Assembly (NCBI GenBank): GCA_028023455.1
Contig: JAQFVV010006272.1
Coordinates: 3,637,127 to 3,701,126 of the forward strand
Source: Epiperipatus broadwayi
Taxonomy: Eukaryota; Onychophora; Udeonychophora; Euonychophora; Peripatidae
Direction: 5' to 3'
DNA length: 64,000 bases
Shown here: one piece after another, positions 46,403-60,849 of the stretch
Layout: every line of letters starts with the position of its first letter
Position numbering within the stretch: the first letter of the stretch is position 1
Notes under the pieces: model-generated
Told to the model about the DNA's origin: nothing
Seen by the model: the letters and a program-made list of their open reading frames with translations, nothing else
The model's database searches: none
Program-made: the position numbers and the translations under genes

Positions 46403-47230
46403 GTCATTTCTTTTTATGTACAGGCTGAACAGCATCATTTCTTCCTTTATGATGTACCAGAGATGGACCACAAGAATTTTCTTAGTAATTATTTTTATAA
46501 AATTACTTTATATATATATGAAACCATCACATATTTAAATAATAATACACTCATAATAATGTAGCAATTTTTCATGTGTATATATGCAGTCCAGTTGGTT
46601 TTAACAATAAAGTCTTCTAATCCATACTCTTTGCCAACATGAATGTATTCTGATTCCAAAATATTCTTTGCTAAAACATATACTGATTTCTGTGACAGCC
46701 TTTTATAGCATATAAAACTTAATTACTTCCATGCAACTCTATAAGATGTTTATTAATAAACAGCATAACTAAACCACTCCCTTCCAATCATTATCAGTAT
46801 TTGCTTTTTTAAAAATGCAGGAAGAAGAACAGATTATGATCAAGCATAATTGGAAATAAAAAAAGAAAAACAGAAAAAAATAAAAAAAATGTTACTTTTA
46901 TTTTGTAATACAAATTTATTAAGAAACTTCGCGAATTTATTATGAAACTTCGCGTTTTTATAAATGAAATTTAGTTAAAAATTGTATTGTGGATTGATAG
47001 CTTTTATAAAACTGTTTCACTTTCTTTTTTTCTATACAGTTTGTTAACAAAACTCTTTTTTTGTAATGAAAGTATTAGTTTGAGATGAAATGTGCAGAAA
47101 GTCACATACACACTCAAATATAACGTAATGCTTTGTTTCCCTTAAGTTTATAATTTAAAATGCTGTTCATTATTACCATCATATTTGATGCTCATGTTCA
47201 ATGCTTGTAGCTAGCTATGTATGGCTATAA
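46403..47230 (+). repeat. Second copy of the diverged direct duplication
   Basis: This is the partner of 44540-45300; shared blocks are given there. It has an extra stretch with AACTTCGCGAATTTAT/GAAACTTCGCG near 46925-46955 not present in the first copy. Confidence 0.75.
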
Positions 47231-50200
47231 TATTAATCTCAAAAGATATTCCAATAAAGAAATATATTAAGACTTTGATATTACTTTTGATAATAATAGA
47301 GCATTTAATAACAACATTCAATATAGCATTACAAATACTATGTAAACATAAGTTTGGTACTTGGATGTTTCATATACTTTGTTAATTTGCTGATTCTACC
47401 AAAGTTTTTAAAAATTTTCTGAGATATTATAATTACAAAGAAATATATTATGTCAATAGATTGGATAAAAAAATTGATATTTTTTAATAAAAAAATCTGA
47501 TGAAATGACTGTAAAATATTATCAAATTATATTAACTTGTAAAATAAAATAAAAAGATACAAGATTCAACAATTTTATACAATATTGCAAAATTTAAAAG
47601 TGAAAATTTTAAAAAATTGGTTATAATAAAACTATTGAGATTATACATTAGATATGTGAGCACTATAAATATTTTTGAACTGAATAGTTAAGAGGTTTTA
47701 GCCTTCTATTCAAAAATTGTTACAAAGTATCAAAGAATAATTTAAAATTATAATAATGTTTGATCAGTTTTGTTGGATGAAATGTCATTTAAAATATATC
47801 AAATAAACTAAAATGAATTTATTTAATATATTTGAATTTTGTTAATTTAAATTGAGCAATATCTTTGATTTTGAGCATATTTGAGATACCAATATGTTTC
47901 AGTTTTGATAATAGCAGTAACTTTGATTTGGAACATATTTGAACTTAATTATTTTAGTAATCTTAAAGATATTTAAAACTAGGAGTTGTGAAATTAATTG
48001 AGCATAAAATGAATTTATAAATTACTGAAGGATAAATTTATTTTCCAAAACATTTTCAAGCTTGAAGAAGTATGAATTTACATATTATATTCCTATAGTG
48101 TATATGCCATATTGTTAATGTTTCAAAAGAAGTGGTCATTATGATACCAAATGCTAAACATGAACATACACTAATAGGTTTAATACTATAGGAAATCATA
48201 CTCAATTAATACAAAAATAAAGTTCCATTTAATGGGAGATAATTAGATCTTAAAAATTAATTGTTTTGAAAAAAGGAAAAATATAAAAGATAACCATAGA
48301 ATTCAAGTTTAATTTAAAATTAATTAGTGTAGAAATAAAAATAACATAACTTGTGAAGTTAAAGATCTTTATTTATATTATTAGAATAAGAGGTAAGCAT
48401 CAATAAGCTATATAATTGTAAATATTTTATATATAATAAATTATTGTTTATTAAATTAAATCTTGTATGATGTTATTTTCCTATGTGTTATTTTAGAAAT
48501 AGCTCTATTTAATAGGCATATTGAAGAGGTTATGGTCTTCTGACTTATATTGGAAATTAAAGTGACAATTGTAAACATTCACATGGATGAAATGAAGAGT
48601 AATGAATAAAGAAGAAGCAAAGAAAGGAAAGAAGAATCAGAGTAAAGCATTCATTTAATTATTAATGTTATAATTTTGAAAATTAATATTATTACAGTAA
48701 TTTTCTATGATAGGACATGTTTCTCCAAAATATAAGAGTGTAATTTAGAATTACTGAATTTGAACTTATTCATCATTTAAAGTTTTGGACAAACTTAATG
48801 GCATACAATGAAAAAAGAATTTGATTATTTTCTGAGATAACTTTTTTATCTAGACCCATTTTAATATTTACCCTGAGCATAAACAATATATAATTAGTAA
48901 TATATTCATTGATTTTATAAATAATAAATTATGCATAAATTATTTATTGAAAGTTTGTTATAAATCATTAAAAGTGGCTCAGATGCATTTTCATTGTGAC
49001 AAATAATAATCATGACCTTTAGATGTACAATGAAAGTCATCATTATGATTCAACACACCGAGAATGTATTTGGCTAAAAGAATAATAACTTTTAATGAAT
49101 AATTTCTTCTTCATCAATGCATATATATATATGCATAATTTTTTGTATATATATATGATTTACAATAGCATTCTTATGTATATCTTGTTTGTCTCAAATG
49201 CTATTTTTTGTTTGTCTATAGTTATCTATGTAAATAAGGAAGGCTTTGTTCTTTGATCTGATATTTTGTTATGTTAAGATACACTGATAAGTAAATAGAT
49301 GAACATCTTTTTATAGCAATATCATTACAAACAATATTACTCAAAAACTAATTTATTATTATATAGACTCAAATGTTTTCAATTAGAAAACAAATATAAA
49401 CCTCCATGAAATGTGTATATAAACATTTGTTTGTAAATTTATTTCACATAATATACAAATCCACATACGTTACTAAGATAATTTATAAACGAGATTCTAA
49501 AGGGATCGTTTTTTAAATATATCTGAAAATTATATCTTTCTTTTGTTGTATTAATTCTAATCTATTATCTATTTTGTCAGGTAAAAAAAATATTTTTTTG
49601 CCTGACTTTCGCTTTGCTATATAATAATAATATATTTTATAATAAAGACAATATAAATCATTTTACAAATTAATAAAAAACAAATTTACTTGAAATTGTC
49701 GTAGGTTTTTTTTTAATTTTGTATGGGCGATAACATCATCCCATTACTATCCACTTTCCTATTTAATTTTTAATTTGTGTATTTTTAATTTCCTTATTTT
49801 ATTTATAAAATTATATCCTTTTGAAAAATATTGAAGTTAAGTATTTGCACCTTAAGATATTTTAATAAAAATGATTGTTTATTGATTATTAAATAGTCTC
49901 TTGTATTTTTAAAATTGCCAGAAGAAATTAAAAATAAATTATAAATGATAAAGAGAACATTAAATTTATGATATATTTCTAAATATTGAGATGCTAGAAT
50001 AAAATATATCAAGAAATTGCAGAATATTAACAAACTTCAACCATCAAAGATAAGCTGTTTTTAATACACATACATATATATTAAATATTTATCATAAGTA
50101 TATTTTTAATAGACAAAATCATTAGAAATATGAATTTATTATTTGATCTTCATTATGAAATTTAAAAATGGTAGGGAGAAATAAGGATAAAGTAATCCTT

Positions 50201-51030
50201 AAATAAGTCTATTCAGGGCAACATTTTTTGCCAGCCTGTCATAGAGCAACAATTTGTAAGACATTACCAAAATTTCTAATTATTAAGTGATGAAGATTTA
50301 AATAGTTTGTTTTCTATCATTGTTTTACCCTTTACCTAAGAATGCCTAAAAATTTCTATGCTGGTCAATGTTAGATATTTGGCTGTTAATTATTGGCCAT
50401 CTATCTGAAAGAAACATTCTAGATGAAATTTCAAGTTTACCTAACTCACGTTTGAATTCATATTATCATTAGTCATCTATATTATGGACATATTTTTAAT
50501 ATAAAAAATTAATGATGAACTGAAAAGGAATTAACTTTCATATACTTATGACCTACCAGATTACTATATGCATGAACTCACTTTCATGAAACCTGGACAA
50601 CACTTCTAATAACACATGAAAAAATTACAGTATTACATATTTTAAAAATATTTTTGTATACGTAATATATCATTTATTGATAATCTTAGTCTAATAACAG
50701 TAGTGGAACTTTTCACTATTTGGGTTTAAAAGTTTACTTTCTAATAATCTGTACAAAATCATTTAGATATCTAGATTACTGTTGGCATATTTTTTCGTAT
50801 ATGAATTTATAAAGTTTTCTTTGTTTTCTTCGGACATATACAGAATTAGAATTTTTTTTTACAGATAGCTACCTATTATTGAAAACACTTCTTCTTTACT
50901 AATAATTTTTTTTATTAATTTGCTACCCTGTACATATAATAAATATAACTTTAAACTTAAAATTATTATAACTTTACATAATACATGTAGTACATTGTAC
51001 AGGCTTAAACCTGCATTTACATATGTAATA
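47231..51030. other. A+T-rich sequence with no recognised gene
   Basis: Simple runs and a small (TA)n/(ATAT) stretch near 49124-49155. No domain recognised on either strand. Confidence 0.4.
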
Positions 51031-51036
51031 TATGTG

Positions 51037-51131
51037 GGGTTTGAATTCAGACTTTCACATGACCCAGGTGGGTCAGCAATATGAGATGGCACTGAAAGTG
51101 GTGGGTCATGTGAAAGTCTGAGTTCAAACCC
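51037..51131. repeat. Two inverted SINE-type copies forming a hairpin with 30-bp arms
   Basis: GGGTTTGAATTCAGACTTTC-ACATGACCCA (51037-51066) is the inverse of 51102-51131 with a single mismatch. The right arm carries GAAAGTCTGAGTTCAAACCC, the B-box block of the 10375 and 38688 SINEs, so two SINE ends face each other 35 bp apart. Confidence 0.75.
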
Positions 51132-51464
51132 TCATAATACATGTAATTAAATAAATAGATTAATAAGTATATATATATAACTATCAAGTATGTATTGTTT
51201 ATTACACCATTCAACATGTCTTCTCTTTTAAGACCTTGATCTTTTTTTATATTTTTTTTCCAAAATATCCTCATTCAAGACTTTTCCCTGCCATTTTCTA
51301 CACCCTATATTATTCAGATATTTTATAATTTTGTCAATCAATCTCTTTCATAGTTTGTCTATTAGTCTTGTTTGTTCTATTCTCTCTGTATAATTTCTAA
51401 ACATCTAAATTTCTTCATTTACTTAAAATAACTTACCCAGTTTATTCCTTGCATTCCATAACTG

Positions 51465-51590
51465 CATGATTTAGTACACTGGTAGACTGATGGATTTGGG
51501 AGAACTGAAGTCCATGATCACAGTTCTGTTCCATCACTTATTATATTCAAATACCATATGATTTCCTGGTTGTATTCCAGTTCATAGTTC
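51465..51590 (+). mobile_element. Possible tRNA-derived SINE
   Basis: TGATTTAGTACACTGGTAGAC (about 51469-51489) is A-box-like and CACAGTTCTGTTCC a degraded B-box-like stretch. The layout resembles 21075-21190. Evidence is weak. Confidence 0.3.
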
Positions 51591-52065
51591 CACTTCAGTA
51601 ATTTAAAGAGCTTATAAATTATTTTTCTCTTGATTTACTCATTTATAACATGATTTATGTATAGTTAAATAAATAACATAATGTAAATAATTGATTATAA
51701 AGAGCATTAAAAATGTTATTTTATTAACAAAAGACATTCATTTGATCAACCCATATTAATCTTTATCTTCTAACTAATAATAGTCAGATACTCATTTTCT
51801 TGCCTAAATTGGATGGCTAATTGGAATGGCTATGGATCAGATTACTCTAAAAAGAATCCTAACCTTGCTTGTAGCATAAAAAGTTTCTAAGACTTAATTA
51901 GAGAAGACCCAAACTCACAAATTCTAAATAAGGTAAATGGATGATCTGATGATTAAACTAAAAGATCCTTGTTATATTATAAAATGTCTATATATTTGTA
52001 AGTTTATATCTTGTTTTAGTTTTTCTATAGTTAGTTAAAAAGTTGCTTTGTGAACTAAATGTTTA

Positions 52066-52132
<67 letters not shown>
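52066..52132. repeat. (TA)n microsatellite, about 33 repeats
   Basis: An uninterrupted TA run, the longest dinucleotide array in the window. It is likely to be length-polymorphic. Confidence 0.95.
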
Positions 52133-52136
<4 letters not shown>

Positions 52137-55100
52137 CCTTCCAGATTGGTGCCATGAAGGAATGTGGGAAGTTCGCATTGTGCCAATAGTGGTCAGGGGT
52201 ACCTAATGAGGTAAAAAAGATGAATTGTAATATAACAATGTATAATTCAGTTGAAAAGCTCTTAGTATGTTAGTTGGAGTGTACCAATCATTAATTTTTT
52301 TTATGTATATCTAATAGTGGGAGATGGGAATGTGTTGTATCAGGAGTTGTTGGTATGAAAGCTAAACTAGGGAATGAGTATTGTTTGACTGTAAGGCCCT
52401 GATGAGCACTTATTCATTAATTTTCTAATCTATTGTTTATTGCCATTCGAAGATCTAACTTGTATATGTAGGTGCAGGTCCATTCACATCATTCCACACT
52501 TCACACCTCATTCATATTTCTAATTATCACTCAGAATATCCATCTTGCAATAATACTATTTATTTTGCCAGAGATATCACTAATATCTTAGTCATTAATA
52601 GACCTCTGGATTAATGAACAGACAGACACGCACACGCACATGCTATCAGTTAGTATGATTTTTTTTATTAGTTATTTATTGCATAAAATCTTTCATTTGA
52701 AAATGTAAAAGTTATTTATTTTATTTATTATTAGGAAGTATTTGTAATTTAATTTTTTTTTTCAATACTCTATTCCTAACATTTTTTTTACAAGTAATAA
52801 ATTCTTACATATTGTTGGCCTCATTATAACTATAAAAAAAGAAGGCATGGCTAAGTAGACTGAGAACTTCAGAAAAAGTTTTAGAGAAGGTGAAATACTT
52901 TTCTGAAAAAAAAAAATATAATAAAACAAATGAACCTAATATTTTCATTAAATTCTCTACTATTTCCTTTACTAAGTAAACTCTCAAACTACTCAAATGT
53001 AAATGCCAACATGTAATTGTGAAGGTCACAGGATAGGATTGTTCATAATGGAAGGTTAAACTTTTAAAGGTATACCAGCTCCGGCTTTTATCGATTAACA
53101 ATTTGAATTTACTTTTATTCAAAATGCACGGATATTTTGTAAAAAAAATTTGCTACAACTTACTTATAATAAATAGTGTGATACTGGAAATACATAAATT
53201 AACAATAATGATAATAATTGGAAAAGTTATGCTGAACTGTTTGATGAAATGTTTTATTGACTCTCATTTAATAAGTTTTCTATTTTTATTGTGTCAAATA
53301 AGGATGAAACAGAGAAATTATTCATTCTAATACTTTATATTATTAGAATAGCTATGTATACCAAATTACCTCACCATTCATGACTTAATATTTGATAATT
53401 ATTTATCAGAAAAGTGTATAAGCATGGATGACTGAATAACCCTGAACATAACCATTACTAAATTTTATTAAATGCTGGAAATTTTAGACAGAACAAAATT
53501 GAAAATAGCATGAATCATAAACATTTATTTGGATGATCTTGTCAAGCTTTGGAGATTTTATGACAAATAACTTGATTCAAATATATGCAAAAGCTGCTTG
53601 TAATGTCCATTAGGAAGCCCTAAGAACATTGGAGATTATTGCTGTTTTGCCAAATTCATGTTTATCATACATGAGTAATGTTTGTATGTTTTAATGCTTG
53701 TTTATCTATCATTACCATTGTGAACCACGTGTACATTTCTATTTTTAAAATTTCAAATGTGAACTAAAAAAGGGGGGGGGATTTTATTTTAATGATAGAA
53801 GGTTTGACATGCATTTCTTTCCATTGCATATGATAAGTAGATTTTCTTTTATGATTAGCTTGATATTAACTTGATTTATTATTATTATATATTTATATGC
53901 CTAATCTCCTCTAGGATGTTGGGGAGATTTTGATATAAATTATACCAAACTGATAATATTTTCTTTTGTTGTATTATGTAAAAATGTTATATTCCCGTGC
54001 TCAAATTATTGGTTCAAGTGGAATGCTTTATTATTATTGGTCAAGCTTACTTGATAGTATTGACATTAATTTAAAATTCGATGTTCATGGTTTTTCATAG
54101 GTATTAGATTTATGTATAATTTAATTAATGCTAATATAACATTTTATTTTCTGATGTGATTTCAGAAATATTTCATACATGATCATATGTTTGCTTGCAT
54201 GTTATTTTATATGAGTTAGATTTATGCTTATTTGTTTTTCTATCATTTTCAGCTGGTGCTGTGCATTAAAGAATGTGAAATTTTGAAAGTTTATCAGCTT
54301 ATGGATTTGCCCTATATGAAATGAATTAGATACCTTTTGAGTGAAGAGGCGATTGAAGGGATAACTATGCTATTTGGATTGAGTGATGCTCCCTTTGGTT
54401 ACTTACCTATTGAGCCATGGGTGGTGGTATATTTCCTTATTTGATAGTACAGTATATGATGTGATAATTATATTCTTTAAAGTGAAGTGGTAGATGCCCC
54501 ATTTATACATGATAAGTTGGCTGGGTTCTGCACCATTTGTGTCAGAAAAGTTGGTAGCTATTATGTTGATGAATTAAGTTGATGTTTGGAGTCTTGTTAA
54601 CCCTCACGTGCCCATATGTGAATATTTATTTGTTAGTATTTAGTTCTCCCTCTTCATTCCAAGTAATTATCGTCATGTAGTATATGTTAGTTATTTCAGA
54701 TAGACGTTTTAGTGATTTCTGTAATATACTTAAAGTTGGTTTAATAATTTAATGATTAGCTCATTGTACCATCCGTATTGTGTTTATTCATTTCATTCTG
54801 CAAGTAAACCGATAGAAAATATAATCAATAAATGCGTTATGATTGTGAATTTATAAATGCGCACACATTCGGAGATATGATAAACTTAGAGATATGGAGG
54901 GAGACCATCGTTGGAATTGTAAGTTCTTAAGTAGTTTGTCAAATCATATCACCCACATGATGATTATTTTATTTATTATTGGCAATTCACCCTCCCGGTA
55001 AGAATGTAATATTAGATTACAAAATTTTACTTTATTTAATGTTAATTTTAATAAAATTATTACTTAATTTTATATAATAAGTTTAAATTTATGGACATAC

Positions 55101-55560
55101 GGAAATAATTTCAATGGCATTAGTTGATTATTTGATGCCACTTTTCTTAATTCATTGAGAGCACAGAATGAGAATAGATGATATAAACATTGCTACATAA
55201 AGATATAATTATTTTGTAGTGTTAATAGTTTAATAAATAGAGTTGTAAATAATACTGAAATAACAGATAAGAGGAAGAGCCTCTAAATATTAAGTGTATA
55301 AGATTTATGTAATTTAAATGTTGTTTAATCAAGCTAGTAGTTAATGCGAAATTAATGTTAAATCATCATCGATGTGTTTGTAAAAGAATGTGTCTTGTAA
55401 TAAATGTTTAATGAAGTAAGATTCCTCTGAATTATTTTGTCATGTACGCTCGATTGACCATTTCCACACACACATATGTTCAACATAATATATATAACAT
55501 CAAAAATTCTAATATTAAATTAATTGATATCAGCTAATAGAAAAAATAAGCAGAATTCAA
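52133..55560. other. A+T-rich sequence with no recognised gene
   Basis: It includes a nine-base G tract near 53771-53780 and somewhat more mixed sequence at 54250-54640 without recognisable protein. Short open frames (for example 52805-53122 minus, 53103-53330 plus) have no supporting motif. Confidence 0.4.
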
Positions 55561-55569
55561 TTGATAATT

Positions 55570-58500
55570 TTTAAATTGAAAGCCAACTTCAAAAAAAATT
55601 AACAATGCAAGCATGGAGGCTCAAATATCACATGACCTAATTAATGGGGCGCAAAAATGCCAATGAAAGCCATAAAAAAGAAAAAAACAAGCCAACATTT
55701 GCAGACATTGTCAAAGGAAAAGAAAAAAGAAAAAATAAATTCATTTATCCTAATTAATTCAGATATCAGCAAAGAGAGAAAAAAAGCAATGCAACCATCT
55801 CTCAAAAGGTCAATCCCAGATATAGGAAGCCAACCGATAGTGATATAGATAACTTAGGAATTGAAAATCAGGAAAGTCAAAATCCACCAGGAATTGTCTG
55901 GAATGAAGAAAAACTGAACATCACAGCTAAATTATCCAATAAATCCATACCAAAGCATTTCTTTGCAACATTCAAGTGATTTTTTTCCTCCAAATCACCA
56001 GTTTTGTCAACACCAGATAGCAACATTAATTATATAAATTCCCAAAAGTGTTGCTATATGAGGCAATAACATTAAATAGATTCTGGGACACAACACAACC
56101 ATTGCAGAACATCTAATGACTGGCACCTAATACTGGAATTTTATGGAATCACACAAAGTGAGAGATTTAAAAGACAAATCAAATCATTGGGTAACTTCGC
56201 ACTGATCACTATAAACCAAAACTATCACAATACCATTTTAGGAATAATTAAGAACACATGCCTGGAATATAAAGAAAAAGACTTCCAAAATATGATGGAA
56301 CCATTTGGCCAGGTCATCATGTTCAAAACACTATACTAGAAAGACACCAATACCAATTGTGAGTAACATTTACATGTTTAAAATAAAACTGTATCCAGAC
56401 ACTGATCCAGATATTACACAAACACAATTCCTGGATCAGGAAGAATTCCCCACTCTATATATTAGAGATTTGAAACCTCAGTGTTACTTATGTAAACAAA
56501 GGAGTTCATGTTACTGCACAATGTCCAAACCACCAGAACATAATCAGAAATCAAATGCACACTCACAAAAATAACAAAATTTCAACACTAATATGCAAAC
56601 AGAAGAAAAAAATAGTCATTGCCAAGGATACCAGTGCACAAACTACACAAAGAAATAATAACAACAAAAAACAGAGATACCAAGCTTAGACCTTAGAGAT
56701 TTGTTCAGAGAAAAAACAACAAAACTCCAAATCAAGAAACATGACCAAAGAGAAAGTGAAAACCAAGCACAAAATAACACACAACCAAAGCAGTGTATAT
56801 ATTGCAGAAGTTGACTGTCCAATTAGTAAAGTCACAGCATACTATTACCAATAAGACAGTCATATAAATTATGGAGACACTCCTACCCCCAAGCAACCTT
56901 AACACAACAATGCAACTAACAAATCCAATACAAACAGGAAGCAAGAGAAAATCTCGGAGACTTTACCAGAAAAAAGCTAGAAAAAAAAGCAGGCAGATGA
57001 TAAAAACTCTGATTCACCAATCATTGATTATATATATGAGGATTCCAGTCCAATGGAAATAATCACAAATTTATTTGAAAACCAGTTAATAATCACAGAA
57101 TCACAAACTAAAGAAACACAAAACACACAAACACTCAATACAAAAACCTATTAGAAGAATGATACAAAAGCCAACAATAGAAATCAAAACCAAATTGAAA
57201 TAAAACAAATCAGTGAAAATACACAGTGTAAAGCTCAGAAACAACCACAACAAAAAGCATAAACTAATCCCAGCTACACAGTTAATGAAAATTAAAATAG
57301 AAGTGCTTAATGTCAGAGGCATTAGTTCAAATATACCAGCTCAACAAATGGATAGCATCATAGAATCAAATACTAGGACTACTAGAAACAAAAATCTATA
57401 ATGGATCACAAATTAATCCAGACACATACCTAGACAACCAAGGTTTTTCCACATACTCCATGAAAACATCATCACTTTCAGCAGGCACAGGCATATTCAT
57501 AGCTCCAAAATTTTTCAACCTTCAAAATTATTTAGATCGACTCACATCTTCTAATCACTACATTCCAGCATCAAATTACCACACTCAGCATTTTTTCTGT
57601 GTATGTACACCCAGTTATCAGCATAATAGCACATATAATTCTTACAATAAACCTCCAACTCACAACTAGCCACAACTCAACAATATTATTAATGGATGAT
57701 TTCAACTTAAACTATGAAAAATTCAATACAAAATTGATACATTAATTAAACCTGCCATTCATGAGTACTCAGGGCTTTGTTGCTGCAGATTCAGTGACAT
57801 TCTGTAATCAATAGCTTGTCACATTTATTTATCTATGCTACTACATACCAATGCTTCATCACTTAAATCAACTTTCCATTCAATCAAAGCCCGTTTTCAG
57901 ACCATGTTGTGCAAGCGATTACAATAAATTTCTCAAGAGTTCCAAACCACATTCACTAATCTAGAAAAAAACAATCAGACTCCTATTCCCAACAACCATT
58001 ACTGAATTTCTATTCTCAGACAGACTTACATCATGCTAAATAAAATTAACAATGTGTCACAAGATCCAATTCAAAAATATCAAATCATTCAACATACATC
58101 ATATGACAAGATACTCACCATCACTCTCCAAATTAATGGCACTATCAAATGAACTCCACAAGAGAATCACCATTGTCAGACTCATGCATAACACCCACCA
58201 ATACATACAAAAACTAACAAAGCTATACTAACATACATGTAAACAATTAAAAGAATACCTTGCCACAAAAAAGTATGCCTCACCCAACAACACACATGGA
58301 CATGCTGCTATATCCACTAGGCACTAGACTATCCATCAACCAGAAGAGTACTCATGGCAATAGAGGTAAGTGGCAATGTCTGCATGGCATGGCATGCTGT
58401 ACCCCATATACCAACATTTCAAGCAAAAGCTCCAAACATATCAACAATACACACCAAGCACTGATGAGTTTGGAACACCTAAAACAGATATTCCATTTCA

Positions 58501-60840
58501 GATCCAACAATTTGCTGAGACGCTTAAAAAAATTCCCAATATTTGCAACCCTGGAACCAATAACCTATCAGTATTTGTCTTTTCACATTTGACACAGAGT
58601 ACCTTGTCAACCTTTCTAACTTTCTTTCACAAAAAATATACAATACTAGAGGACTATGTCCAATAGAAATAGTGCCATTTAACAAAATAAAAATAACAGC
58701 CATTTCAAATCTCAACAATCTTCAACCCATCTCCATGAGTTCATTGGGAATTAAATTATTGGAAAACATAGTCAAAGATAAAATAGAAACATAATACTGC
58801 TCCCTGATATCAAACATACAGTATGCAAAGAAGGGATTCTCCACCACACAGGCTACACTTGCATCAGTGCAGCAAGATAAAAAGTATGCCCCAATTGCAA
58901 TTCAACTGGATATACAGACAGCATTTGATTCTGAACATGCTTGCAAATATAGCAATTTCACCCACCCTACTATCATCATCACAAATCTCTTACTCAATTG
59001 AGAGATACATCTCACACTTAGCAGCAAAAGCCTAACAGCAATTTACTCCCACATAATCAATTTCACAAGTATTCCCACTCAGTGCACTGCTGTTTATTCT
59101 ATATATAAATCCACTCTTAAAACAGATTAAAAATGAATTGCCAGGAACCTTAATACCATGAACTGCCCAATGTATTTTATGTATTGCATACATGGATGAT
59201 GTGATAGTGTTTCTAACATCATGTAAAGAAATGCCAGTATTAGAAAGAATACTACAAAATTACAGACACAAACTACAATTCAATCTAAGAAAAACATCAG
59301 CATGCCACTAACAAACTCTTCACACAATTATATGGATTCCCATATTACCTGGGAGCACATGGAATGAGACAAACACTTTAAAATAAGTTCAAACAGAAAG
59401 CAACAAACATTGCCACATTTTTATCAAATGCATACTTATCTCTATATTCAAAAGTGCACCTCTTTACCATATTCATAACAATAAGAATTGCATATTGTTA
59501 ACCTATTGTCAACTTTACAAAAAAATTTGCAGTGGCCATATCATCAATCTATAGCAAACTACTATGGGGTAGGAAAATTGTAGCCATTTCAATCAAACAA
59601 TTCAGTTAAACAACTATATGGAATGGTCTGGGGCTACATACAATAATTGTATTCTACCCATAAAAACAATAAACTTACTGGAAAAGATCATTGCATGGTT
59701 TCAGTGGCTATAAAGCTTCCTCAACATAATCCCTACAGATTATTCAGATTATTTCTCCTCTACATATGGATATCTAGTATCATTAGAACACTCAGCACAA
59801 ATCAATGTCAAAAGTACAACATTCGCATTTGATAGCAAATACACATACTGGTAGATATACAAGTTGATCAACCCAGCCACAAACAACTAGACTTAGTCCA
59901 ATGCTGAAAGTAAACAGCAAGAAACACCTTTAAAACTTCAGAAAATGGTCAATGAAACTGAAGTTCTTAAACTTCTTGATCAAGCTAAATCTATTTATAC
60001 TATTAGCATACCATTTCTTATGATACCATCATATTTATAGGTCAATAGACCCATTCTGCAACCTATGCCATGCTGCTGAAGAAACAATAACATATTTTAC
60101 AACTGTACAGTACTAAATACTAGATGAAACAATATGCTAAATCAATGTAGAACAAAACAAATTATACAACAGCTAACAGATTTTACCCACAAGCAGACAA
60201 CCCCTTCAGTACAAGCAGAAATCTTTGAACTTTTTGCATTTTGGTGCACATGATGTATTCAGCTTGGGAAATAATACCAGACAGCATCCAGCAATATTTT
60301 ACAAGCTGCAACAAATAAGATCCAGATATTTATGCAGCCACATGGTCACTATTAAAATTACAACTAATTTATAAGAGCATGCAAAACTAGCCATTATATA
60401 AGCTCAATTTATTCTAAGAAAACCATCAATGAACAAAAAACTAAAAGGACAGTATAAAATATGGATTCTCACATAGCTGAACAAATGAACAAAACTTTTG
60501 ACCAATGAACAAAGACAATAACAGGATATTAATGAAAGATGGAAAGAGGGACACTAACTAACAACAAGATCAGAAATGAATAGCAAAATTAAACAATGAT
60601 AGCAATAATAAAAATATCATAATGAGAAAAAATCTACCATGGAAACCCGGGGTTTCTAAATTATTGTAATTCAACGCATCCATACCTATGTAATTAGCAA
60701 TGAAAATTTCAATCAAACCAAATCTGTAAAAATTATCATGCCACTGTGACTAAGGCATAAATATGTAAACATTATGGAACCTTTGTTGACAATAAAGTAT
60801 ATTATTGAAACATAATAATAATAAGTAGTAGTAGTAATTC
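55570..60840 (+). pseudogene. Decayed, near full-length LINE (two reading frames) with (TAA)n tail
   Basis: The remnant of a non-LTR retrotransposon, read in broken frames. Gag-like ORF1: about 55655-56700, with a zinc knuckle CYLCKQ (56481) that continues after a frameshift as GVHVTAQCP, a CCHC pattern. ORF2: endonuclease motifs LNVRGI (about 57307), MDDFNLN where GDFN is expected (57693), and FSDHVVQAITIN (about 57895). RT: LQPISMSSLGIKLLE (about 58725), GFSTTQATLAS (58835), IQLDIQTAFDS (about 58900) and AYMDDVIVF (59186-59212). A degraded C-terminal zinc finger, FCNLCHAAEETI, is at about 60053. The 3' end is ATAAAGTATATTATTGAAAC followed by ATAATAATAATAA. The ORF1 knuckle and TAA tail suggest an I/Jockey-like lineage, but the clade is not certain. 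Many stops make it non-functional. Confidence 0.85.
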
Positions 60841-60849
60841 TGCAGAATG

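Noticed and set aside
52398-52412. CTGATGAG at 52402 (and at about 13133 and 58463) as hammerhead cores
   Set aside because: No GAAA box at the right distance, no helix II pairing and no NUH triplet follow in any of these places.
52805-53122. 105-codon minus-strand open frame
   Set aside because: Hydrophobic, Phe/Ser-rich run without a domain. A frame of this length is not surprising in 64 kb read six ways.
54295-54440. Gypsy-like reverse transcriptase fragment (FGLSDAP in one frame)
   Set aside because: Only a few residues fit and the flanking blocks expected of Gypsy RT are absent in all frames.
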